DNA of 42,874 nucleotides from Candidatus Moraniibacteriota bacterium (GTDB lineage Bacteria > Patescibacteriota > Minisyncoccia > Moranbacterales > GWC2-37-73), in assembly GCA_028715015.1 (NCBI GenBank), contig JAQTLF010000004.1, positions 1-42,874 of the forward strand, written 5' to 3'. The notes under the pieces were generated by a model. It searched no databases and was not told the origin of the DNA. It worked only from the letters and a program-made list of their open reading frames with translations. This document shows positions 35,137-42,874 of this stretch, one piece after another. Numbering within the stretch: position 1 is the stretch's first letter; each line of letters opens with the position of its first letter. Made by a program: the position numbers and the translations under genes.

Positions 35137-35671
35137 GCAGATGGCTGAAAGCTTGGGGCAAAAGAACCAATGCCCAATAAGTGAAAATTGATGCAAAAAT
35201 AACCAAAGACAAAAAAGATCCCAACAAAAAACTTTTCCAAGTAAATTTGTTTTTTATGATTTTAATGAACATTAAAGGAGAAATTGAAATCAAAAATACT
35301 AAAATTAAAATTGGATATAAATTAAAATCATCATAAAAATAGTAAAGATCTGCACTTTTTTTGGCAGTCCAATTGCTCAAAAAATCGTCAACCGGATATA
35401 TATAAACAAAAAGAAAAATGAGTGTCAAAGCAGAACTCAAACTCAAATATTTCATCACACTCTTTTCTTTCAAAAATTTCAGCCAAAAAAATGGCGAAAT
35501 GATGATTGCCGCAAGCGCCAAAGATGCCAAGGTTGTCAAAATGATGTTTATCACAAAATTGTTTTTTGTTTTTGTTATTGTTATTGTTATTGTTAAAAAA
35601 AGATTGATGAAAAAATCCAGCACCAATTTATCTGTATTGATATTATACCACAAACTCCCAAAGCCGGGCAA
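35123..35671 (-). CDS. Small polytopic membrane protein; start uncertain (the ORF-track extension runs through repeats E and F)
   Basis: TM-rich; overlaps the start of the lipase-like gene. Confidence 0.55.
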   Translation of the reverse strand: MPGFGSLWYNINTDKLVLDFFINLFLTITITITKTKNNFVINIILTTLASLALAAIIISPFFWLKFLKEKSVMKYLSLSSALTLIFLFVYIYPVDDFLSNWTAKKSADLYYFYDDFNLYPILILVFLISISPLMFIKIIKNKFTWKSFLLGSFLSLVIFASIFTYWALVLLPQAFSHLHDHF

Positions 35672-35695
35672 CATCAAAATTTCCAACTTATCAAC

Positions 35696-35858
35696 ATATT
35701 CCACTTCCAGACGACCGCATGGTTGTGGAATATAAAATATAAATATAAATATAAATATAAATATAAATATAAATATTATATCAACACGTAAAATCCTGCA
35801 TATTCCTATGCAAAAACGATTGTTCCACTTTTGGACGACCGCATGGTTTTGGAATAAT
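35696..35858. repeat. Hairpin repeat family, copies E and F (35696-35733, 35817-35858)
   Basis: Same consensus as 30772-31126. Confidence 0.9.
35731..35776 (+). repeat. Hexanucleotide tandem repeat (AAATAT)n
   Basis: Seven to eight units between repeats E and F. Confidence 0.9.
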
Positions 35859-35963
35859 GGTGATTTGCTATGATTATATCTGCTTTTGAACAAGAAGATT
35901 TGAACAAGAAGAAAGGCCCTTGCATTCGCAAGAGCCTTGATGCGTCACACAAGTGTGACAATA

Positions 35964-36428
35964 TTATTTTTCAACAGTGGAAATGAGCGCGTTCTCGATG
36001 CGCCGAGCCAATTTGACATCACCGATTTTTTCATCGCGTGCCAAAATCAGCAAGCGGGCAAGGTCGACGATGCCGAACTTGCTGATGAATTCATCGAGCA
36101 TTGCCTCTCCCCCTCTGGACTGCAGGAAAATCTGCACCAGCACGAAGAGGAAATCTTCCAGAAACGAAGCCTCCGGAAGGGACAACTCTTCCAGGGAAAA
36201 ATTCTTATTTGTCTTTTCAAAAATTTTCTCCAGAATTTCAGCGACTCTTCCTTCAATAGGATGCTTTGTTTTCCCGGTGATGATCGCCGCATAAATCCCG
36301 GAGCGATCCAAATTTTCCCCTATCATTTCATGGATTGAAGTTCTCCCAAACACCCCTGCAGGCATCGGGATTGGCGTAAATGCCACAGTGCGTTGCAGAG
36401 TCTCTTGTTGTTCCACTATTTCTGGCAT
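35964..36428 (-). CDS. Hypothetical protein
   Basis: ORF with AAAGGAGG SD. Confidence 0.78.
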   Translation of the reverse strand: MPEIVEQQETLQRTVAFTPIPMPAGVFGRTSIHEMIGENLDRSGIYAAIITGKTKHPIEGRVAEILEKIFEKTNKNFSLEELSLPEASFLEDFLFVLVQIFLQSRGGEAMLDEFISKFGIVDLARLLILARDEKIGDVKLARRIENALISTVEK

Positions 36429-36554
36429 AGCAACCTCCTTTTACTGATGATGGTTAATGAGATATGTCAATTACAACTGTTTTATTGTTAAGACTACCAA
36501 ACTCACTATCATATCTTTATACAGCATATTCCTCTTTTTGTAAATGGTCCATGC

Positions 36555-37331
36555 CTATATTTCCTCGGCGATGTTCGGCGCAAATTTGTTGTAACAAAAA
36601 GTTCCCAGAGCGAAGGCAACCAAAACAGTGAGAATGAAAATGAAAGTTTTCCATGGATCGGCAAAATGGTTGTTAATGAGTCCCTCTTTGGAAAAATGGA
36701 TCACAAATGCCATGGGATTGAGCAGCATTATTTTTTGGATTTTTTCCGGCATCATCTGCAAGGAATAGACGATCGGACTGGCATAGAAAAGAAGCGAGGT
36801 CACCACCTCCCAAATCATGGAAAGGTCGCGGAATTTCACATACAGCGGCGCAGTCAGCAAAGCGAATCCCAAGATGATGATATAGGTGAAAACCAAGAAC
36901 ATGCCGAAAAGCAAGATGGCCTCGAAGCTTGGCACAAATTTGTTGAGTGCGAAAAAGAAAATGATCACCAAGATGTTCATCAGAAAAATCAAGGCGGAAT
37001 TGATGGTTGAAGCGATGATGATCGTCCAACGCGGAACATATATTTTTGTCACCAATTGCGATTTGGCCAAAAGTGATGTCATGCCGGCCATCGTTCCTTC
37101 GGAAAAAAAGTTGAACATGATGATGCCCACCAGCAGTTGCAATGAATAGTATGGGATTCCGTTCCCTTTGGCATTGAAGAGCGACGAAAACACGAAATTC
37201 AAAATTGAAAACATCAACAGCGGTTTGAGGATCGCCCAGAGATATCCCAACACGCTGCCATGATAGCGCAGTTTGAAATCGGTCTTGGCCAGAACCCAAA
37301 TAAGTTCTTTGTAGTTTTCGTGACTCTTCAT
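36555..37331 (-). CDS. wzm: ABC-2 type polysaccharide export permease (Wzm-like)
   Basis: YKELIWVLAKTDFKLRYHGSVLGYLWAILKPLLMF; six TM. Start placed at MKSHENYKEL. Confidence 0.9.
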   Translation of the reverse strand: MKSHENYKELIWVLAKTDFKLRYHGSVLGYLWAILKPLLMFSILNFVFSSLFNAKGNGIPYYSLQLLVGIIMFNFFSEGTMAGMTSLLAKSQLVTKIYVPRWTIIIASTINSALIFLMNILVIIFFFALNKFVPSFEAILLFGMFLVFTYIIILGFALLTAPLYVKFRDLSMIWEVVTSLLFYASPIVYSLQMMPEKIQKIMLLNPMAFVIHFSKEGLINNHFADPWKTFIFILTVLVAFALGTFCYNKFAPNIAEEI

Positions 37332-37768
37332 ATAGCATATAGCATACAGCATATAGCAACATCGGGGCTCAGTCTTTTTCTTTGAGACCCTGTATCGTTG
37401 TCCATAGCATCGCTCCTATTTCTTCAGATAAATTAATTAATTTTTCATATTCTGCCAATTCAACGTATTCCTCTCTTCTGGAAAAATAAAGCAAATATTT
37501 TGATTCCTTAAGCGAGCCATAAGAAATATTGAGGAAGTTTTTCAATTGTTTGTCTCCCGTCCTTGCAAATCCCTCTATGTAATTCAGTATAACAGATAAT
37601 GCCGATCTTCGTAGTTGTGATGTTATTCCATACATTTCATCCTTTGGAAATTTTTTTGTCACAGCATAAGTGCCAAAAGCGTAATCATCCATTTTCCTTT
37701 TTAATTCGTCGTGAAATTTGTTGTTTTGCATTTTTGTTACATGTTATATGCTGCATGTTATATGAGCC
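37329..37768. repeat. Cassette 4: heptamer inverted arms around a four-helix-bundle ORF
   Basis: Left CATATAG CATATAG CATACAG CATATAG CAACATC; right TGTTACA TGTTATA TGCTGCA TGTTATA TGAGCC. Confidence 0.88.
37369..37731 (-). CDS. Four-helix-bundle protein (S23/Avd-like)
   Basis: GITSQLRRSALSVILNYIEGFARTGDKQLKNFLNISYGSLKESKYLLYF. Confidence 0.92.
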   Translation of the reverse strand: MQNNKFHDELKRKMDDYAFGTYAVTKKFPKDEMYGITSQLRRSALSVILNYIEGFARTGDKQLKNFLNISYGSLKESKYLLYFSRREEYVELAEYEKLINLSEEIGAMLWTTIQGLKEKD

Positions 37769-38724
37769 TAATATAGTTGTTTATTTTCCTGATACCAAGC
37801 GATAAATCTTTCCATGCCTTCTTCAATTTTGACTTTTGGATCATAACCGAGGAGTTTGCGGGATTTGGTGAGGTCGGCATTGGTGATGCGGACGTCGCCG
37901 GGTTGCATGGGGAACTCTTTGACGCAAGCCTTTTTGCCGAGAATTTTTTCCACCGTGGCAATGAAATAATTAAGTTCAACCGTGCTGGAATTTCCCAAAT
38001 TGAAAATCTCATAGCCCAAAATGTTGTCCAAGGCAGCCACCACTCCGTCGACCAAATCATCGATAAAGGTGTAGTCACGCTGGGTTGATCCGTCGCCGAA
38101 ACGCTTCACTTCAGCCCCTTCGTCGATCAATTTGGTGCACAAAAACGGAAACATGTCAGGCCGTCCACCGGGCCCGTAGACTGTGAAGGGACGCACCACG
38201 TTCACGTTGAGCTTGTATAAATGGTGGTAGGTGTATCCCAGAAGCTCTGTGGCCTTCTTGGTGGCCGCATAGGGCGAAATGGGATTATCCACCGGGTCAG
38301 ATTCTGAAAATGGCACTTTGGAGGAATTTCCGTAGACAGAGGATGAGCTGAAAAGGACGAAATTTTCGATGCCGAATTCCTTGGACAAATGGAGCAAATT
38401 GAGGGTTCCTTTCACGTTTGTGTCTTCATAGATGAACGGATTTTCAATGCTTGGCCTGACTCCCGCTCTGGCTGCCGCATGCACCACTCTTTGAATTCCC
38501 TCTTTTTCGAAAACAGTTTTCAAGAAATCAAAGTCGGTAATGCTGCCGCGATGCAAAGTAAAATTTGGATCGTTTTCAAATTGTGCAACATTAAGTTCTT
38601 TTATTTTCGGAGAATAGTAATCATTAAATTCATCCACACAGACCACGATGTCTCCGCGCTCCAACAATTTTTTGGTCACATTGCTGCCAATAAATCCAGC
38701 GCCACCGGTAACTAATATCTTCAT
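37768..38724 (-). CDS. NAD-dependent epimerase (UDP-glucuronate/UDP-glucose epimerase-like)
   Basis: MKILVTGGAGFIGSNVTKKL; YAATKKATE; GDGSTQRDYTFIDDLVDGV. Confidence 0.93.
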   Translation of the reverse strand: MKILVTGGAGFIGSNVTKKLLERGDIVVCVDEFNDYYSPKIKELNVAQFENDPNFTLHRGSITDFDFLKTVFEKEGIQRVVHAAARAGVRPSIENPFIYEDTNVKGTLNLLHLSKEFGIENFVLFSSSSVYGNSSKVPFSESDPVDNPISPYAATKKATELLGYTYHHLYKLNVNVVRPFTVYGPGGRPDMFPFLCTKLIDEGAEVKRFGDGSTQRDYTFIDDLVDGVVAALDNILGYEIFNLGNSSTVELNYFIATVEKILGKKACVKEFPMQPGDVRITNADLTKSRKLLGYDPKVKIEEGMERFIAWYQENKQLY

Positions 38725-38790
38725 ATTTTCTTTTTCAAATTAAGCATTATTATAATTTTCTATTTTCAACGCTAATCGAAGAGTGATCCA

Positions 38791-38889
38791 TCATTAGTCA
38801 TTGGTCATTGGTCATCGGTCATCACAAATTCATGCCTGCAAAGTTTTTCGTGTTTGATTACTAATTACTGTTGACTGATGACTAAACAT
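38791..38889. repeat. ORF-less heptamer inverted-arm element
   Basis: TCATTAG TCATTGG TCATTGG TCATCGG TCATCAC ... TGATTAC TAATTAC TGTTGAC TGATGAC TAA. Confidence 0.85.
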
Positions 38890-40066
38890 TTATCTTGATT
38901 TTTGATCTCAGATATTCATAATATTCCTCGTTGCTTGCGTTGGTTGTGGTATATTTTTCAAATGCCTTTTCTCTTGCCTTCTCGCCCATTGATTTTCGCA
39001 GTTCACTGCTGTTGATCAATTTTTCCAATTTTTCAATCCATTGTTCGCTGTCATTGGCCACGAAGCCGTCCACACCGTCAACAATGGCTTCAAAAAACGG
39101 TTGGGTTGCGGCAGCCACTGTCGGCACACCCACGATTGCCGCTTCGAAAAATTTGAGTTCTGATTTTGATTCGCAAAAAGGATTTCCCATTTCCAAAGGC
39201 ACGATGTTGATGTCGACAGCGGCCAAATTGACGAAATGTTTCTCCCTTTTGACATATGGAAGTTGTTTTATTCTTGCACCAAACTTGTTCAATTTGTTTT
39301 CCAAATCCAATGGTCCGACCAAGAAAAGTTCCACGTTTTCATTTTTTTCCATGATGAACATCAGCACATCGGTGATGGTGGCAAAATCTTTGTTATGGGA
39401 AAGGGTGCCGGAAAAATATCCCAATCGCACTGTGTTTTTGATGACTGATGACTGATGACTGATGATTTCATTTGCAATTTTCACATCTTTCTTTGACAAT
39501 CTGTTCGGCACGATGAAAACTTTTTTGCCATGTTCGCGCAATTTTTCTGCCAAAAATGTCGTGGTGGTGGTGCAGACTTTCACATAGGGATCAACCAGGA
39601 TTTCTCCGCCAACTCCGTTTTCATATAGCTTTCTTTCCAAAGAATTCATGACTTTGAAATAGTCCATGTGCTGGAGATATTTTGAATCATAGACAAGATC
39701 ATCAGTTTCAAAAATTATTTTCTTGCCTTGGGCTTTGATTTTTTCGATCAGTTTTTTCACGCTTGGGGTTAAAAGGACACGATGAAAAACAAATATTTGA
39801 AATTTGTCCGCATAGGTTGCGAGCAATGGGTTGTCCTGCACTGTTATGGAACATTTGAAATTTTGCATTTCCAACTCCTCAGCCACATGATGGGTGCGAT
39901 AGCGGGCACTGTCGCCCACCCCGCCAGTCACAAAAAGAATGTCGCCTTTGCCCACAAAGCGGAACAAAGCAAAAAAGGCTGAAAAAACACGTTTTCCGCC
40001 TTTCAAAATCCCATCCCTTTGGATAGTTTTGATGGCTTTCCCAACTTTGATTAGCAATAATTTCAT
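38882..40066 (-). CDS. GT-B (family 4-like) glycosyltransferase
   Basis: Rossmann-like GT-B; VRLGYFSGTLSHNKDFATI...KFFEAAIVGVPTVAAATQPF. Confidence 0.87.
   Translation of the reverse strand: MKLLLIKVGKAIKTIQRDGILKGGKRVFSAFFALFRFVGKGDILFVTGGVGDSARYRTHHVAEELEMQNFKCSITVQDNPLLATYADKFQIFVFHRVLLTPSVKKLIEKIKAQGKKIIFETDDLVYDSKYLQHMDYFKVMNSLERKLYENGVGGEILVDPYVKVCTTTTTFLAEKLREHGKKVFIVPNRLSKKDVKIANEIISHQSSVIKNTVRLGYFSGTLSHNKDFATITDVLMFIMEKNENVELFLVGPLDLENKLNKFGARIKQLPYVKREKHFVNLAAVDINIVPLEMGNPFCESKSELKFFEAAIVGVPTVAAATQPFFEAIVDGVDGFVANDSEQWIEKLEKLINSSELRKSMGEKAREKAFEKYTTTNASNEEYYEYLRSKIKINV
39439..39466. repeat. Heptamer tandem array inside the glycosyltransferase CDS
   Basis: TGATGAC x3 + TGATGAT. Confidence 0.95.
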
Positions 40067-40126
40067 ATAAACATTATATCATGTAACGCACAGCATGAAA
40101 ACAGTGGTTGTTGGCAGCCTTTTTGG

Positions 40127-40147
40127 TAATTAGTTATTAGTTATTAG
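40127..40147. repeat. Solo heptamer arm
   Basis: TAATTAG TTATTAG TTATTAG. Confidence 0.8.
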
Positions 40148-40159
40148 TTTTTTGTAAAT

Positions 40160-41587
40160 TTATTGTTTTGTTGCCTGGAAATTCAGATCGTTGATCAGGG
40201 TCTGTTTTTCAGTGAACTCACCATCGACTGTTTTCACGTGCACGGTCACTGGCACATCCGTCACACCTGATTGTTTTTGGATGAGCAATTTGTAGTCATT
40301 AATGCTCATGTTGGAAAAAGAAGCCGGCAATTGATATCTCACCGTGGCATCGGTCGTATCATTGATGAGCACATCGAGTTTGAATCCGAAATATGTTTTG
40401 CCAAAGTCATCAGCAGTCGCCACGCGGTTCACCATGTGACTGTCGAGAAATGTCGATCCTTGCGGCACATATATTCTCAAATATGAATGATAGTCACTGG
40501 TGCGCCAATCTCCGCCTGTGGCAGTGTGGGTGTATTTCAAATTCAAAGTCACCAATGGATTAGGTTGGGTAAGGTCGATGTCATAATTCATTTCGCGTTT
40601 GATGTAGAAATCTGACTTGAGCGCTCCCATGTTGGCATCAATCGCCATCAGAAAATCACTGTTCCAATCTTTGGCAACGGTACCATCCCAGCGCACGCTG
40701 GCCACTTGTTGTTGCAAATTCTGATCAGTAAAATTCAACATCACATTTCTGTTTTTCATTTCGGTGTGCAACAGATCAGCAATTTTAGGGATATTTCCCA
40801 ATGTCAAAAGTTTGTCCAAAATGATCGGAGCCATTTTTTTCAGAATGGCTTTTCTGTTTTGCGTGTCCAAGGATGGATCCATGATGTAGGCTTTTTCAAC
40901 TTGCGCTTCAAGTTGACGTGAAGCATTTTCCTTGGTGTATTCTCCTGAATATCCAGGCACAGTTATTGGTCCAGTGAGCCCGATCACGTCATCAAAAACT
41001 TGCGAATTGACCGCAATCACTCCATCAAATCCTGTTGTGCTTCTTCCAGCCATGCGCATGAAATATTTGGCCTTGTCAACATTGGTTGGAAAATCAGGAG
41101 AAAAATTCGAATCGCGGAATTTCCAATTCTTGATTTGCATCATTTTCTTGAACGGAAATGGCGCCACGATTTTGGCCGAGATTCGCTGGTCCAAAAGATT
41201 GGCATCTTCCACGAAAGTCGAAGTTACTTGCCCATTTTTAATGGTCACGATGGCATATTGACCCAAAAATCCTCCGCCTGGTCTGAGCTCGGCATTGTTT
41301 TGCAGCATGATCAAAAAAGTTCTTTCCTTGTTGTCATTTTGTGTCAGCACACCCACGATGTTGTTTACAACTTCGATCTCTTTTTTTTCATCGGCAGGCA
41401 ATGGCAAAAATCTGGTGACTTTGCCCAGAACCGACAACGAGGAAACTGCCAACATGCGCTTGTTCTTCATCGCATAGGTTGCGCCAGCAAAAAGCCCCGC
41501 CAGCAAAACTACAACCACGATTATTTTGATTATTCTTTTTTTAGGAAAATTCTGTTTATTGAAATATTTTGGTGAAAAATTTTGCAT
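40160..41587 (-). CDS. DUF4012-like membrane-anchored protein
   Basis: TFLIMLQNNAELRPGGGFLGQYAIVTIKNG. Confidence 0.88.
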   Translation of the reverse strand: MQNFSPKYFNKQNFPKKRIIKIIVVVVLLAGLFAGATYAMKNKRMLAVSSLSVLGKVTRFLPLPADEKKEIEVVNNIVGVLTQNDNKERTFLIMLQNNAELRPGGGFLGQYAIVTIKNGQVTSTFVEDANLLDQRISAKIVAPFPFKKMMQIKNWKFRDSNFSPDFPTNVDKAKYFMRMAGRSTTGFDGVIAVNSQVFDDVIGLTGPITVPGYSGEYTKENASRQLEAQVEKAYIMDPSLDTQNRKAILKKMAPIILDKLLTLGNIPKIADLLHTEMKNRNVMLNFTDQNLQQQVASVRWDGTVAKDWNSDFLMAIDANMGALKSDFYIKREMNYDIDLTQPNPLVTLNLKYTHTATGGDWRTSDYHSYLRIYVPQGSTFLDSHMVNRVATADDFGKTYFGFKLDVLINDTTDATVRYQLPASFSNMSINDYKLLIQKQSGVTDVPVTVHVKTVDGEFTEKQTLINDLNFQATKQ

Positions 41588-41605
41588 AGGATGCTTTTTG
41601 TTTTT

Positions 41606-42781
41606 TTATTGTTTAAAATAAATTTCTTCAATTTTTTCAGAGGAAAGATCCCAACTGAATTTTTCAATTTGCTTTTTGTTAAACTCACCTTGAAATCTTG
41701 TTTTTTCTTGATCATTGACAAGCTTGATGATCGCTTCGGTCAACCCTGCCGCTGAAATTTCCTGCGCATATTCCGCCCCGTTGCCAAGATAGGCTCTGTT
41801 GTTGGGACGATCGAAACAGACCACGCCAAGACCGGCTGCCATGTATTGCAAGATTTTTCCACTGGCTTGCAAAGTCGTTGAATCTTTGGGATCAACGCCG
41901 ATGTCACTGGCCATCAAAATTTTTGACAAGTCAAAATAATCAAGCGGACTGATGACGCGGACAGAAGCTGACAAACCATTATCACTCACGAATTTTACAA
42001 CATTTTCCGCAGGAAATCCAGCCACAACAAAATAGGCATTTGGGGTCTTTTTGAGCACTTCAGGAATGGCCTGCAGCAGATATTCAATGCCTTTGTTGCC
42101 CATCAATGCTCCGGTATATGTCACAATGGTTTTGTCCAGCGGCAATTCAAATTCTTTCTTGAGTTCAATTTTGCTTGGCAGATTGGAATAGTGAGCCAAA
42201 TTTGCGCCATCCAAAATTGTTGAAACCTGATGATCTGTGCGAAAAAGTGCGATGTCTTTGGCAAGTTCTTCGCTGCTAGCCATGGCGCTGTCACCCAGAT
42301 TGTTCACCCATCTTTCAATTGAGCAAAATATTTTTTTGAGAGGACCGCCATTAAGATAGCTGTGCGAAACCATTTCTTTGGTCAGACTTCCATGGAAATC
42401 AGCCACCAATTTCATTTTTCTCCAAAAAAGAACGGTTTTTACAATCCAACCGATCAACACGCCTTCATGCAAATGCCCATGGATGATGTCTGGTTTTTGA
42501 GTTCTGGCCAGATTGAAAGCCTTGCGGATGAGCATGATGTCCAACAGAATTTTCTGCCAATCAGGACCGGCTTCCAATTTTTTGTACCAAAAAAGCAGAC
42601 GCCTGATGCGTCTGACATCAACTTCGGTTTGGACATTTGCGTCGATATCTTTGCCTATATGATATGTCGCAATCGTGATTTTGTGGCCACGTTTTTCCAA
42701 AGCCAAGGCTTCTTCCAATATTCGAATGTGTGTTCCCCTGTCGGCAAAAAACGGCGTAGGGGCAATAACCAATATCTTCAT
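41606..42781 (-). CDS. Family 4 glycosyltransferase
   Basis: MKILVIAPTPFFADRGTHIRILEEALALEKRGHKITIAT...DIIHGHLHEGVLIG...TYTGALMGNKGIEYLLQAI. Confidence 0.93.
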   Translation of the reverse strand: MKILVIAPTPFFADRGTHIRILEEALALEKRGHKITIATYHIGKDIDANVQTEVDVRRIRRLLFWYKKLEAGPDWQKILLDIMLIRKAFNLARTQKPDIIHGHLHEGVLIGWIVKTVLFWRKMKLVADFHGSLTKEMVSHSYLNGGPLKKIFCSIERWVNNLGDSAMASSEELAKDIALFRTDHQVSTILDGANLAHYSNLPSKIELKKEFELPLDKTIVTYTGALMGNKGIEYLLQAIPEVLKKTPNAYFVVAGFPAENVVKFVSDNGLSASVRVISPLDYFDLSKILMASDIGVDPKDSTTLQASGKILQYMAAGLGVVCFDRPNNRAYLGNGAEYAQEISAAGLTEAIIKLVNDQEKTRFQGEFNKKQIEKFSWDLSSEKIEEIYFKQ

Positions 42782-42874
42782 ATTATATACAGCATACAAT
42801 ATCTGCCGAGATTATGCCAGTTTTTGGGTCATGTTTAACTTATGGTTTCAGGAAATGGTTCTTGGTTTTTGCTT

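Noticed and set aside
35565-35600. Hexamer (GTTATT)n as a phase-variation site
   Set aside because: Six-nt unit keeps the reading frame, so copy change would only lengthen TITI repeats.
35674-35893. N-terminal extension of the 35123-35893 ORF (IFIFIFIF...)
   Set aside because: Encoded by hairpin repeats E/F and the AAATAT tandem repeat; the real protein probably starts near or after 35671.
1-42874. Alternative genetic code (TGA read as Gly/Trp)
   Set aside because: TGA ends several confident genes (e.g. galE and the lipase-like gene), so standard bacterial code fits.

Overview
This looks like an AT-rich bacterial chromosome segment, probably Candidate Phyla Radiation/Patescibacteria (inferred from gene style; TGA is used as a stop). 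The core is a surface-polysaccharide locus, mostly on the minus strand: glycosyltransferases (GTs), galE and other NDP-sugar epimerases, a GtrA/GtrB/GtrII-like module, a Wzt-like ATPase, an ABC-2 permease and a DUF4012-like protein. A ~14.5 kb accessory island (about 22.0-36.5 kb) separates the ABC ATPase from the permease. It carries Fic, a MazF/PemK-like protein, a possible nuclease toxin, a SpoIID-like secreted protein and a lipase plus PaaX/Cas2-like operon. The strongest unexplained signal is a family of cassettes. All four four-helix-bundle (S23/Avd-like) ORFs in the window are flanked by inverted arms built from 7- or 8-nt tandem units. The unit sequence differs from cassette to cassette, but the two arms of each cassette are complementary. 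ORF-less and solo arms of the same style also occur, including one heptamer array inside a glycosyltransferase CDS. Two further signals stand out: (i) two related promoter + structured-RNA + terminator units, each convergent with a toxin-like gene; (ii) six copies of a ~38-nt hairpin repeat bracketing the lipase/PaaX-Cas2-like operon. All reading was by eye; no database search or folding program was run.
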